A stretch of 64,000 nucleotides of DNA from Gemmatimonadota bacterium (GCA_016704275.1 JADJAK010000002.1:620001-684000), one strand, 5' to 3'; counted from the stretch's first letter, positions 27,317-36,743 are shown. Notes: generated by a model not told the origin, from the letters alone. Numbers and translations: made by a program.

Positions 27317-30300
27317 CTACTGAGCGAAGTTGACGACCGTCATCCGGCCAACCCTGCTCTTCCCTTCAGCTTCGATGTGATAGAAGTACACACCCGAGGC
27401 CACGAACTGATTGGAGCGGTTGCGCACGTCCCACGTCACGGTGCCGGTGAGGGCATCCGGTGCGGCGTCGAGGATGCGCACCAGGATGCCGCTGGTGGTG
27501 TAGATGCGAATCCGGGCGCCGGTCGGCACGTTCACGAAATTGATCACCTTCGAGACGACCTGACGGTCGAACGCGGAGGTCACATAGTACGGATCTGGAA
27601 CGGTGTGCACCTTGGCCAGCGCCTCATCCGTCACCGCCGCCTTCTCGTTGAGCACGGTGAACGCAAACTTCTGCGCCGCACCCGGGGCGTTGAACGGACG
27701 GTTGATCACCGGCGTGTAGACGTAGGCGCCAAGGTCGCCGCCCGCGCCGTTGCCACCGCTGAGCGCTCCGGTGTAGTCGCGCATCGTCCAGGCCGTCCCC
27801 GCCGCCGGCACAGCACCACCGGTCAGCTGGAACAGGAAGGCGCGTCCCTTGATGTAGAGACCGAAGCCGTTGCTGGAGGCCGCGGGGGCGGTCAGGGCGT
27901 TGGCCGTGCCGTTCACGAAGAACGCCATCGGACCCGGCACTGCCGTCTGCACCAGCGAGGTCGCCGTGTTGGTGCAGCCGAAGCTGGACTGCGAGAAGGC
28001 ACGCGGGCCGTCCACGCAACCGAAGTCGGTCGCGGTGAGCTCAGCGCGCTTGTCCTGGGAGCCGACGGCAGAAACGTCGCTGCCATTCAGGACGCCCCAG
28101 CTGTTGACCATCCGGGTATTAAACGGCACCCGGGTGTTGTGCGTCAGGTCAACGACCGAGTCGACCTTGCCGGCCGCACCCCAGTACAGCCGGTAGTCGG
28201 CGGCAGTAACGAACGGCGACTTGTAGAGTTCGAAGTCGCGCCAGTTGACGCCGTTGATGTAGCCGTAGGCATCCGGGTGGTGCGCCGCGACGACCCCGGT
28301 CAGTTCGCCGGCGTTGCCGAAGGAGGCGGCCGTCGTCGCGCCCGTGAGCTGCACCGCGGGAGAAGCGGTCGTCGGATTCGCCTTCGTTTCCTGGTCCCCG
28401 ATGAACCAGCGCGGTCCGTTGTAGTAGCACTGGCCAGAGCGGAAGCCGGTGGAGGCGTTCGCGCAACCACGGCCGGCGATGCCGGTCCAGTAGGCGCCAC
28501 CACCCGTGGTGATCGAGAACGCGCCCGGGATTTTGTAGGTCGCGTCGCCGCCGTACTGCGCCGCCAGCGGACCGTTTGGCGCGATGGCGTCGAAGGTCCC
28601 GGTGATCGTCTGGACCGCGCCACTGGTGCCAGACTTGACCACGGTCCGATCAACCTTGGACGCACCGGCTGCGCTTTGAATGGTGTAGTACTCGCGCACC
28701 GTCACACTTGAGCCAGCGGCGATCGCGGTCACGTTCGACGAGTCGTAGGTGATCGACACTTCACCCGAGCCGACCAGCAGCTGCGGGGCGAAGGCGGCCA
28801 AGGAGACCGAGGCAGAATTCGACGGCGGGAACTTCTTCGAGAACTTGCCGTCGGTGCCGATCGTCGGGACCGCATTGTCCGTCAGGAGCCCACTGCGGCC
28901 GAACATGCCCTTCTGGATGGTCGCGGTGTTGTTGTAGTTCGCGGCCGGTGCACCAACAACGATCTGCTTCGAGATCTTCGCCGACTCAAGCGACGACGGC
29001 GACGACTTGAGCGAGTTCACGTCGAATGCCGTGACGGCGTAGTAGTAGCGCACGCCGTTCCGGACGTCGGTGTCGGTGTAGATGAACGGGACGCCCGTAT
29101 TGGACAGCTGCGGGAAGCCGTCGCGGGTCAGCGCCGAGTCGGCCGCGCCCGGGTTCAGCACGATGCCACCGGTCGCCAGCCTGTCGCGACCGCCGTAGTT
29201 GACCTGGACGAGCGGACCGACAAGGTCGTAGGTGAACGAGATCGTCGAGGTGACGCCCGGCGTGATCGGCGTGAACGCCGCACGACAGGCGGTCAGGACC
29301 GCGATTTCCGGGGCGCAGTTGATTGCCGCGCCGAGGTTGCCGCCCTCGACGACGAGGCCACCGAAGTCCTTGAAGGTCGTGTTGTTGTAGTCCCACTGCT
29401 TCAACATCTTGAGCGACCCCGGGCCGTCGAGACGGCCGCGATAGAGGCGGTAGCCCTCGACGTCGAAGCGGCGGTAGTTCGGGTCGTACAAGTTGTTCGC
29501 GATCGTCCCGTCTGGCGTGACGGTCGTGGCCGACGACGCGATGGCGAAGTAGGCATCACCCGTGGCCTCGGACGCCGAGGGCTTCCAGAGGATCGTCACC
29601 GTGGCGTCGCCCGGGATCAGGAAGAACTCCGGCGGCTCCGGCGAGAACGGGAGGAGGAACTTCGCGTCGAACACCGTCTGCGCCACGAGCGCCTTGCCGT
29701 AGAGGGAGTTCGGGCGAACCTTGAACTCACCCTGCTGCGGGATGCCGTCGCTGTTGCCGTCGGTGAAGCCGAGGAAGCCGGCGATCGAGTCGACCTTGTT
29801 GGCACCGTTGTACTTGAACATCGAGTCGACCGACGCCGTCAACGTCGGGATGCCCGGCGTGATCGAGGTGGCCGTGGTCGGCGCGAAGCCGGGGATGAGC
29901 ACCGGCGCCGCGTGGACGAACGCGATGACGACCGAGGCCGAAGCACCCGGGGCCAGCGAGGACGACTTGGCGGATTCGAACATCCGGATGTCAACGCCCG
30001 TTGCGCCCAGGTGGACGAAGCAGACGTGGTTGATTTCCGGCGAGTTGATCGTACAGGCCTGGTCGCCGACGTTGACGTCGTTCTTGCCGGCGAGGTAGCG
30101 CCACACCTGCTTGGCCTGGCCCGGGTCGGGCAAGCAGCCGCCGTTACAGGTGTTCGAGAAGAGCTGAATTTCGCCCGGGCCCTCGGGGCCCTTGAGGTAC
30201 TTCATCCCGACGAAGCCGATGCCCTGGAAGAACGGCGGGGCAAAGATCGACGGATCGTAGACCCAGGACGCCGGGCGGTCGAACGCACCCTTGTAGGCGA

Positions 30301-31210
30301 AGCCCATCGCGAACGGCAGGTTGACGCCGGAGTAGTTGCCGCCGCCACCAGGGCCGACGTCCGGGTCCGCCGCATACGCCGCGAACAGCTCATCGATCGT
30401 GTAGCCCGCCGTCGGCAACGTGATGCCGAACTTGGCGTTGTTCAGGGCATGGAACTTCTGCGCCTGCTCGAGGAGCAGCGTGCGCATCGCCGGCCGGTGC
30501 TGCGCGTAGGCAGCCGGGTCGAGCGACGTCACGTTGTAGTACGTGATGATGAAGTACAGGATGTCTTCATTGCCCGACGGGTAGTTCCACGCCACGCCAC
30601 GGTGTTCGGCCAGAATGCCGAGCGGGTGCGGACGCTGCGCGATGAACGCCGGGTCGCCGTCCCAGGTGATCCAGTAGACGTCACCCTGCGAGGCGTTGAC
30701 CTGCCCGCGAAGCAGCGGGCTGAAGAGCAGCTCGCCGGCGTCGCCCTGCGGCACGTAGGCGACTTCCGGCCAGGCTGCCACGTCGGCCGGATTCTGGCCG
30801 TTGTAGATCGGCATGACTTCGGCGCCGTGCTTGTGGGTACCGGAGGCGTCGAAGAGCAGCGCCGCCGAGGTGTCGCCACCCCACGGGTTGGCCGGCTTCG
30901 TGCCGCGGATGATGCCGGCGAACTGGAAGCCGGAGTTGAACATGTACGAGTTCTGGGTGCCGCGCGGCCAGTTGCCGCCGGCGGTGGTGCCGGTGCCCGA
31001 CGAGTCGGCACCGATTTCACCACGCGTGCCAAGACCGTAGAAGACCCGGTTGGTGGCAATGAATCCCGTGGAGCGGGCAAAGAGACGATACGGCTGCTGC
31101 TTCGTCCCCGGTGCCGGCCCGGCCGAAGCCGTGCTCGGCGCGAGGCCGAGCGCCAACATCGTCAGGGCGGCCCCGACGAACATCTTCTGCATACCACGCA
31201 GTGCGTGCAT
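27317..31210 (-). CDS. Large secreted protein with a type IX sorting-domain-like C-terminus
   Basis: A 1297-residue exported protein with a signal peptide near the N-terminus (MFVGAALTMLALGLAPSTAS, then A). The body has no catalytic motif that I recognise. It contains fibronectin-type-III-like segments such as GDATVTILWKPSASEATGDA and VRYYYAVTAFDVNSLKSSPS. The last 90 residues include VPTGARIRIYTTSGILVRIL, WDVRNRSNQFVASGVYFYHI and GKSRVGRMTVVNF, the pattern of the type A C-terminal sorting domain (Por secretion tail) or the similar FlgD-like Ig fold. The start follows GAGGAATCA. It lies between a TonB receptor gene (75 bases upstream) and the PorV-like gene (100 bases downstream). It is probably a surface-exposed or secreted cargo; the function is unknown. 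Confidence 0.78.
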   Translation of the reverse strand: MHALRGMQKMFVGAALTMLALGLAPSTASAGPAPGTKQQPYRLFARSTGFIATNRVFYGLGTRGEIGADSSGTGTTAGGNWPRGTQNSYMFNSGFQFAGIIRGTKPANPWGGDTSAALLFDASGTHKHGAEVMPIYNGQNPADVAAWPEVAYVPQGDAGELLFSPLLRGQVNASQGDVYWITWDGDPAFIAQRPHPLGILAEHRGVAWNYPSGNEDILYFIITYYNVTSLDPAAYAQHRPAMRTLLLEQAQKFHALNNAKFGITLPTAGYTIDELFAAYAADPDVGPGGGGNYSGVNLPFAMGFAYKGAFDRPASWVYDPSIFAPPFFQGIGFVGMKYLKGPEGPGEIQLFSNTCNGGCLPDPGQAKQVWRYLAGKNDVNVGDQACTINSPEINHVCFVHLGATGVDIRMFESAKSSSLAPGASASVVIAFVHAAPVLIPGFAPTTATSITPGIPTLTASVDSMFKYNGANKVDSIAGFLGFTDGNSDGIPQQGEFKVRPNSLYGKALVAQTVFDAKFLLPFSPEPPEFFLIPGDATVTILWKPSASEATGDAYFAIASSATTVTPDGTIANNLYDPNYRRFDVEGYRLYRGRLDGPGSLKMLKQWDYNNTTFKDFGGLVVEGGNLGAAINCAPEIAVLTACRAAFTPITPGVTSTISFTYDLVGPLVQVNYGGRDRLATGGIVLNPGAADSALTRDGFPQLSNTGVPFIYTDTDVRNGVRYYYAVTAFDVNSLKSSPSSLESAKISKQIVVGAPAANYNNTATIQKGMFGRSGLLTDNAVPTIGTDGKFSKKFPPSNSASVSLAAFAPQLLVGSGEVSITYDSSNVTAIAAGSSVTVREYYTIQSAAGASKVDRTVVKSGTSGAVQTITGTFDAIAPNGPLAAQYGGDATYKIPGAFSITTGGGAYWTGIAGRGCANASTGFRSGQCYYNGPRWFIGDQETKANPTTASPAVQLTGATTAASFGNAGELTGVVAAHHPDAYGYINGVNWRDFELYKSPFVTAADYRLYWGAAGKVDSVVDLTHNTRVPFNTRMVNSWGVLNGSDVSAVGSQDKRAELTATDFGCVDGPRAFSQSSFGCTNTATSLVQTAVPGPMAFFVNGTANALTAPAASSNGFGLYIKGRAFLFQLTGGAVPAAGTAWTMRDYTGALSGGNGAGGDLGAYVYTPVINRPFNAPGAAQKFAFTVLNEKAAVTDEALAKVHTVPDPYYVTSAFDRQVVSKVINFVNVPTGARIRIYTTSGILVRILDAAPDALTGTVTWDVRNRSNQFVASGVYFYHIEAEGKSRVGRMTVVNFAQ

Positions 31211-31284
31211 TGATTCCTCGCGTCTGATATAGTCGTCCGGAGAGGGCGGACGGTCGGATGACCGCCCGCTCCCCCCGGCCGGGG

Positions 31285-34200
31285 TCAGAAGTTCACTTCA
31301 AGGCCGAAGCGCAGACGCCGACCGGCGCCAACGTAATTGCTGATGTGCCTGCCGCCAGCGCGGTTGTTGTCCGACGCCGCGCGCTGCTCTGCGAGCGTGT
31401 AGACCGCGTCACCGTTGCCGAAGCGCTGCTCCGACTTCCGGTAGTAGAAGCACTGGGCGCCGGTGGTGTTCGTGCCGTTACCCGACAGGGCGCAGGCCGC
31501 GTCCGTGGCCGGCAACGTGAGCGCCCCGTCCGAGACGCGACGGAAGCCGTTCTGGGTCCCGAAGGTCGCGAAGGTGAGCGAGTCCGCGTTCCAGTTGATC
31601 TTGTCCTGGGCCGCGTTCTGGATCGTCCCGGTCGTGGCCCACACCGAGTTGACGACCTTGAGGTTCAGGATGTTGCGGCCGTCGAGGTAACCGGTCATGT
31701 CGAACTTGCCGAGCTGGAAGTTCTTCGTGACACGGAGGTCGAACTCCTTCGCCGCCGGGAGACGCGCGCCGAGGAAGGACGACTGTGCCGGCTCGATGGC
31801 GCAGCTGCCGCCGCTCCGGACGCCCACGGAACCCGGGTCCGTCACGTCGCAACGGGTGTACGGCGTGCCCGAGGCAAGACGGAAGGTGGCGTAGAAGCCA
31901 GTGCGCTTCAGGACGGCACCGAGGATCGAGCCCTGCTGGAAGTCAGCCGGGAGGGTGACCTGGAACGAGCCGGCGATCGTATGCGGGCGCGAGAAGGTCG
32001 TCGTGGTCGCGGCGAGCGGCGCACGGTTGCCCGGGAGCGGCTCGTAGAAGTTCCGGTACGACGTCGGGTCCGAGCCGGTGCTCTTGGTGTCCTGGAAGGA
32101 ATAGGACAGCGAGCCGTTCACGTAGTTGCCGATGCGGCGATCGAGGCGGAGGTCGAGGCCTCGGGTGTTGCCGAAGTCGGCGTTCTGGGCCTGGAAGATA
32201 CGCGTCGGCTGCCCACCAACCGGGTCGACCGGGAAGGCGAACTGGTACGAGGCGTTGGCCAGGTTGTCCTTGTTGTACGCGGCCAGGTCGAGGACCATGT
32301 CGTCGGAGAAGGCGTGACGGACACCGAACTCGAACAGGATCGTCTTGCCGAAGTCGAGGTCGCCACCCCAGTTCGAACGGGAGTTCGCGCCGCCGGCATC
32401 GATGTCGGTCAGCGAGTTCTGCAGCACGAGGCCGAGGTCAGGCGACTGCGCCTGGTGGCGGTACGACAGGCGGAAGTTGGTCTTCTCCGTGACGGGGAAG
32501 GCCACCTGGATCGCCGGCGAGATGTAGTCGTGCGACGGGTCGGTCACCAGGAAGTTGTCGAGTGAATCGGCGGTGAAGCCCGGCGCGGTCGAGATGCGCG
32601 GGAAGCCGTTCCACCGGCGAGCGTTCGACAGGAAGTAGTCGTAACGCAGGCCGCCGACGACGATGACGTCGCCCAGGTCGATGCGGTCTTCGGCGAAGAA
32701 GTTGTAGCGGTACGGCTTCACGAGATAGGTGGAGATGTTGCCGCCACCATACGCGGTGATGTCGTAGCCGGTGTACTCGCCACCGAACTTGATCCGGTTG
32801 TAGCGGTCGGCCTGCCAGTCGAGGTTGGCCTTGAAGACCTTGCGGTTCTCGATCTGGTAGTTGATCGCGTTGTCGAAACCACCGCCGCCGCCGGCGCCGT
32901 AGCCGACCCCGTCCGGCGCGCCGCCGTAACCACCCTGCGCGGAGTACTGCGAGGTGTTGATCCGGTCGGTCAGGCCGATCCGGTTGGTCACCTTGTTGGT
33001 CAGGATGTTCTTGAGCAACGTCGAGTCGAGCGGGAAGTTGTCCGCCGTGTAGACGTAGTTGAGCTTCTTCAGCAGGATGCCGAACATCGGATCCCGGCTG
33101 CCGGCTTCCGACTCATCCGTGATGCGTCCGGCGAGCGACGAGTTCCACTGATACGACGCATAGGCGTCGATCGAGAGGGACTTCGAGGCGCCGCGGATCA
33201 GCTGCTGGTTCCAGTTCAGCGTCGCCACGTTCGACCAGTTCTCGGAGCCCGCCGTCAGGCCGTCGGCCTTGCGGTTGCGCGCCTGGTTGCCCGAGAGGAG
33301 GTAGGTCGCCGAGATGCGCGAGCCGCCGCCGAAGGTGTAGTTGAGCTTGGCGGTGCCGTTGTACTGGGTCGACACGCCGCCGTTGCGCGACGAGTTCGAC
33401 GCGCAACTCTGGCCGTAGTTGTCGCGCATCGCCTGCAGCGCGGCGTTGGTGACGAAGTCCATCTTGTCGCACTCGCCCGAGATCACGGCGTACTGATACA
33501 CCGGGACCTTGATCGAGTCGGAGCGGACGTTGCCGAAGGTCTTCGGCAGCGTGAAGGTCGTGTCGATCCCGACCGGCGCCCACGACGCCAGTTCCCACGT
33601 CTGATAGCCGCGGTTACCACCCTGCGACCCTTCGAGACGGCCGGAGACGTAGAACGTCAGCGCGCCCTTGATCGGACCGCCGAAGCCGCCCTGGAACATG
33701 TTGAAGCCGCCGCGATACCGCGCCGGCGCCAGCATGTCCGTTTCCCACGAGACGTTGCCGGCGAACTTCGAGCCGCCCGTCTTCGTGGTGATGGCGACGA
33801 TACCGCCCTGCGCGTTGCCGAACTCGGCCGACGCGGCGCCGGTGGTGATCGAGGCGTCTTCGAAGCCGTTCACCGCGACGACGCTGATGCCGGCCGAGAA
33901 GCCGCCCGACGCGCCGCCCGAGCGCACACCGCTCTGGACCGGCACACCGTCGATGTAGGTGTTCTGCTCGTCCGTCCGCGAACCGCGGACCGAGATGCCG
34001 CCACCATTCGTGGTGGTCACACCCGGCTGCAGCTGCAGCACGCGCGACACGTTGTCCACCGGGAGCTTGTCGACGAAGCCGCCGTCGATCAGCTGCTTGG
34101 TGGCCACCTGGTCACGCGGCACCAGCGGCTGCGCCGCCGACGTCACCGTGATGTCGCCGACGTTCACGGCGCTCTGCTCCATGATGATGTCCTGGGGGGA

Positions 34201-34515
34201 CGTCTGGCCAGAGAGCACGCGGAGATTCTCGACCTGCGACGACTTGTAGCCGATGTAGGTCGCCCGCAGCGTCACCGAACCGGCCGAGACGCTGTTGAAG
34301 AAGTAGTACCCCTGCTGGTTGGTCGTCGCGGTAAAGGCCGTCCCGACGATGATCACGCGCGCACCCGCCAGCGGTTGTCCCGCGGCGTCCTTGACACGAC
34401 CGTCGATCTTGCCGGTCGCGCCCTGCGCGTGAAGGGTCGAGGCGCCTGCCCCGAATGCCACCGCCGCAAGCGCAAGCGCTGTGCGGGCGAGGGCTCTCAC
34501 ACAATTCTGAGTCAT
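31285..34515 (-). CDS. TonB-dependent receptor with carboxypeptidase-regulatory domain
   Basis: A 1076-residue outer-membrane receptor. The signal peptide ends at TLHAQG. A carboxypeptidase-regulatory-like domain (about residues 35-110, GKIDGRVKDAAGQPLAGARV) precedes a plug with VTVTSAA-type TonB-box surroundings and VSRVLQLQPGVTTTNGGGIS, ISVRGSRTDEQNTYIDGVPV. A barrel of about 850 residues ends in GRRLRFGLEVNF with terminal Phe. The start at 34515 follows GGAGG eight bases upstream. It heads the minus-strand surface cluster, driven by a near-consensus promoter at 34791-34819. SusC-type receptors usually pair with SusD lipoproteins; none is adjacent, so a peptide or other substrate is as likely as a glycan. 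Confidence 0.9.
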   Translation of the reverse strand: MTQNCVRALARTALALAAVAFGAGASTLHAQGATGKIDGRVKDAAGQPLAGARVIIVGTAFTATTNQQGYYFFNSVSAGSVTLRATYIGYKSSQVENLRVLSGQTSPQDIIMEQSAVNVGDITVTSAAQPLVPRDQVATKQLIDGGFVDKLPVDNVSRVLQLQPGVTTTNGGGISVRGSRTDEQNTYIDGVPVQSGVRSGGASGGFSAGISVVAVNGFEDASITTGAASAEFGNAQGGIVAITTKTGGSKFAGNVSWETDMLAPARYRGGFNMFQGGFGGPIKGALTFYVSGRLEGSQGGNRGYQTWELASWAPVGIDTTFTLPKTFGNVRSDSIKVPVYQYAVISGECDKMDFVTNAALQAMRDNYGQSCASNSSRNGGVSTQYNGTAKLNYTFGGGSRISATYLLSGNQARNRKADGLTAGSENWSNVATLNWNQQLIRGASKSLSIDAYASYQWNSSLAGRITDESEAGSRDPMFGILLKKLNYVYTADNFPLDSTLLKNILTNKVTNRIGLTDRINTSQYSAQGGYGGAPDGVGYGAGGGGGFDNAINYQIENRKVFKANLDWQADRYNRIKFGGEYTGYDITAYGGGNISTYLVKPYRYNFFAEDRIDLGDVIVVGGLRYDYFLSNARRWNGFPRISTAPGFTADSLDNFLVTDPSHDYISPAIQVAFPVTEKTNFRLSYRHQAQSPDLGLVLQNSLTDIDAGGANSRSNWGGDLDFGKTILFEFGVRHAFSDDMVLDLAAYNKDNLANASYQFAFPVDPVGGQPTRIFQAQNADFGNTRGLDLRLDRRIGNYVNGSLSYSFQDTKSTGSDPTSYRNFYEPLPGNRAPLAATTTTFSRPHTIAGSFQVTLPADFQQGSILGAVLKRTGFYATFRLASGTPYTRCDVTDPGSVGVRSGGSCAIEPAQSSFLGARLPAAKEFDLRVTKNFQLGKFDMTGYLDGRNILNLKVVNSVWATTGTIQNAAQDKINWNADSLTFATFGTQNGFRRVSDGALTLPATDAACALSGNGTNTTGAQCFYYRKSEQRFGNGDAVYTLAEQRAASDNNRAGGRHISNYVGAGRRLRFGLEVNF

Positions 34516-34790
34516 TGAACCGTCCTCCGAAGGCGTAAACACTGGAGATGCCGCTCCTTCGTGCCAGTCACCGGCGCCAATCGACGCTGGGACCGCGTAC
34601 TGCGTCGCTCCACTGGCGTGGAGAGACGGTGAATCCGATGCCGCACGACGGGAGCGTCGTGGATCGGGGAACCGGCGGCGCACGAAGCCACCTGGGGGGT
34701 GACGTCAATACGCCGGAAACCCGCGCGGTTCCTGGGGTCTACTCTGTCTGTGACGATCGGAAAGCCCCGACTGAGTGCCGGGATGAGATG

Positions 34791-34819
34791 AATATGCCCG
34801 CGCTTCGAGCGAGTGTCAA
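34791..34819 (-). promoter_or_regulatory. Near-consensus sigma-70 promoter for the surface cluster
   Basis: On the minus strand a perfect -35 box TTGACA (34819-34814) is separated by exactly 17 bases from a -10 box CATATT (34796-34791). Transcription would start near 34785 and give a leader of about 270 bases before the TonB receptor start. Confidence 0.7.
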
Positions 34820-34898
34820 GCAAGCGTAACAGATTGCGAACAACCAGCCTACGGAGGTCACCGAATGAAACAGCCCCGTCCCTTATTGAGATCTACGT

Positions 34899-34932
34899 AT
34901 CGATCATCGATGATCGATCATCGATGATCGAT
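34899..34932. repeat. 34-bp perfect GATCGATC palindrome
   Basis: Repeated CGATCATCGATGATCG units form a perfect palindrome of 34 bases containing several GATC sites. It ends about ten bases from the stop of the M24 peptidase gene. Related sequences are at 45511, 58317 and 62934. Confidence 0.9.
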
Positions 34933-34941
34933 TAACCGATC

Positions 34942-36120
34942 TCAAGTAGGCGTGACCAACTCAAATTGACGTTCCCCCGGCGTCACCACGATCCCCGACG
35001 CCCCCCAATAGAGGTTGATCTCGCTCCGGACCCCGAAATCGCCCGGCAGGTAGATCCCCGGCTCCACCGAGCAGCCCGTCCCGGGCAGCATCGCCCGGTC
35101 GTCGTGGGTCTCGTAGTCGTCCAGATGCGGCCCCGAGCCATGCAGGTCGCGGTCAATGCTGTGCCCGGTCCGGTGGACGAAGTACTCCCCAAAGCCCGCC
35201 GCCTCGATCACCTGCCGGGCCGCCTGGTCGCCCAGATACCCCTGCACCGGCGCGCCGGACGCCGCCAGCCCCTGCATCCGGGCAATGGCCGCGTCACGCG
35301 CGTCGCGCACCGTGGTCCACACCGTCTGCACCCGCTCGGGCACCGCGCTCCCCGAGAAGCCCATCCAGGTCTGATCCGCGAAGACCGCCCCCTCGCGCAT
35401 CCCGCCCCAGAGGTCGAGCAGCACCACCTGATCGTGCTCCAGGGCGCGGTCCGCCCCGGGACGCGGCTCGTAGTGCGGGTTCGCGGCGTTCGGGCCGAAG
35501 CCGACGATCGGATGGGTGGTGAGGAACATCCCTGCCGCCTCCATCGCGGCCACGACTTCCTGCTGCAGCGCCGACTCGGTCAGCCCCGTCCCCGCGCGAC
35601 GCACCGCGCCGTGCAAGGCGTTGAGCGCGATCTCCCGCAGCAGCTCCGCCGCCTGCATATGCTCCGCCGCCTCGGCCTCGCTCCACGTCGCCGCAAAGCG
35701 GGTGACCAGATCGGCGCTCGGCACCACCGTCACGCCGAGGCTCTGCAGCAGATCGACCACGCCCCAGGGGATCCGATCCAGGTACGGCACCGCATCCTTC
35801 GGCGAGATCTCCATCGCCGCGCGCTTCCCCCGCAACGTCCCTTCCAGCGCGGCCTGCAGCTCGGCGTGCCGCGCGAACGGGATCACCGTCCCCGGAAAGC
35901 CGAGGAACGGTTGCATCTCGATCTTGTGCACGATCGCCACCATCGGCCCCTGCCGCGGAATCCAGACGAAGGTCCGCCGCGTGACCAGCCCGCCGCCGGG
36001 CAGCAACCGCTGCGCCACCGGGTTGCAGCCGTGGAAGTCGAACAGCAGCCAGCCGTCCGCCCCGAGCCGCTCCAGGGTCGAGGTGACCATCGCCCGGTCG
36101 ATCGTGTCCAACGCACTCAT
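34942..36120 (-). CDS. M24-family metallopeptidase (Xaa-Pro aminopeptidase-like)
   Basis: A 392-residue cytoplasmic enzyme with a creatinase-like N-terminal domain (about residues 1-140) and a pita-bread M24 catalytic domain. Likely metal ligands are the two Asp residues in VVLLDLWGGMREGAVFADQT, the His in VHRTGHSIDRDLHG, and the Glu residues in GCSVEPGIYLPGDFGVRSEI. These enzymes remove an N-terminal residue preceding proline or cleave related dipeptides, using two divalent metals. The ATG at 36120 overlaps the preceding gene's stop by four bases. No signal peptide is seen. The family also includes creatinases and prolidases, so exact specificity is open. Confidence 0.88.
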   Translation of the reverse strand: MSALDTIDRAMVTSTLERLGADGWLLFDFHGCNPVAQRLLPGGGLVTRRTFVWIPRQGPMVAIVHKIEMQPFLGFPGTVIPFARHAELQAALEGTLRGKRAAMEISPKDAVPYLDRIPWGVVDLLQSLGVTVVPSADLVTRFAATWSEAEAAEHMQAAELLREIALNALHGAVRRAGTGLTESALQQEVVAAMEAAGMFLTTHPIVGFGPNAANPHYEPRPGADRALEHDQVVLLDLWGGMREGAVFADQTWMGFSGSAVPERVQTVWTTVRDARDAAIARMQGLAASGAPVQGYLGDQAARQVIEAAGFGEYFVHRTGHSIDRDLHGSGPHLDDYETHDDRAMLPGTGCSVEPGIYLPGDFGVRSEINLYWGASGIVVTPGERQFELVTPT

Positions 36121-36743
36121 TGGTAGCCCCCTGCCTCTGCGGCAAGCCAGACACAGCTGCGGTCGCCGCGACCGCGACAGCTGCGATGCACCATTGCCCC
36201 CTCCACCCCAGCCACCAGCCGCAACAGCTCGGCCAGCGCCGCAGTGTAGAAGGCACACGCCACGCCATCTTCCCGCGCCTGCATCGGCAACGAGTCGAGC
36301 AGTTCACAGCGCGCCAAGCCATCGGCCGGCTGCAAATCCGCCAGCAACCAGCGCTGCGACAGCTTCGACGCCGCCCGCAGCCCGATGGCCAGCTTGGTCC
36401 GCTTCCCGGGCGCCATCGCCAACATCCCCTTCACCCCGGGCCCGATCTCCTTGGCGGCATAGCGCGCCGCGCGCCGCCCGGCATCGGCATACACCAGCGC
36501 CGCATCGGGCCGGCGGCCCACCAGCCGGAAGACCGCGAGGACCTCGTCGGCTGCCACCGTTTCGCCGTCGACGGCGCGCTGCCGGTACCGGGCAACCTGC
36601 GCCGCCACCGTCGGCGAGAGGCCGAGGCGCTTCGACGCGAGCTCATCCTGGAGCGCGCCGAGTCCATCGTCGGCTGGCGTGTCGATGTTCTGGACCGCTT
36701 CGAGCAACGAGAGCGGCAGGAGGGCGGGGACGGAGGAAAGCAT
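36117..36743 (-). CDS. Protein with a V4R-like C-terminal segment
   Basis: A 208-residue protein that I do not firmly recognise. It starts MLSSVPALLPLSLLEAVQNI and is largely alpha helical. The C-terminus has a hydrophobic helix (ACAFYTAALAELLRLVAGVE) followed by HRSCRGRGDRSCVWLAAEA, a C-x3-G-x3-C arrangement similar to the 4-vinyl-reductase (V4R) domain, a small-molecule-binding fold, and to heme-NO-binding relatives. No Shine-Dalgarno sequence precedes the ATG; instead a TAGAAT hexamer ends eight bases before it, as in a leaderless transcript. It overlaps the M24 peptidase start by four bases, so the two form an operon divergent from the ECF sigma factor gene. Confidence 0.6.
   Translation of the reverse strand: MLSSVPALLPLSLLEAVQNIDTPADDGLGALQDELASKRLGLSPTVAAQVARYRQRAVDGETVAADEVLAVFRLVGRRPDAALVYADAGRRAARYAAKEIGPGVKGMLAMAPGKRTKLAIGLRAASKLSQRWLLADLQPADGLARCELLDSLPMQAREDGVACAFYTAALAELLRLVAGVEGAMVHRSCRGRGDRSCVWLAAEAGGYQ

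Larger units (their letters stand above)
34516..34941. other. 426-base intergenic region: promoter, long leader and palindrome
   Basis: The gap has no convincing gene. From the receptor start outward it holds an untranslated leader of about 270 bases, the promoter at 34791-34819, and the 34-bp GATCGATC palindrome at 34899-34932 close to the M24 peptidase stop. I see no riboswitch family I can name in the leader. Confidence 0.6.

Noticed and set aside
31285..34515. SusC/SusD-type glycan uptake pair
   Set aside because: The receptor is SusC-like in part, but the neighbouring 1297-residue protein is not SusD-like and no SusD lipoprotein is adjacent.
34516..34785. Riboswitch (cobalamin or TPP type) in the TonB receptor leader
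   Set aside because: I could not find the conserved boxes of either class by eye; kept only as an unexplained leader.
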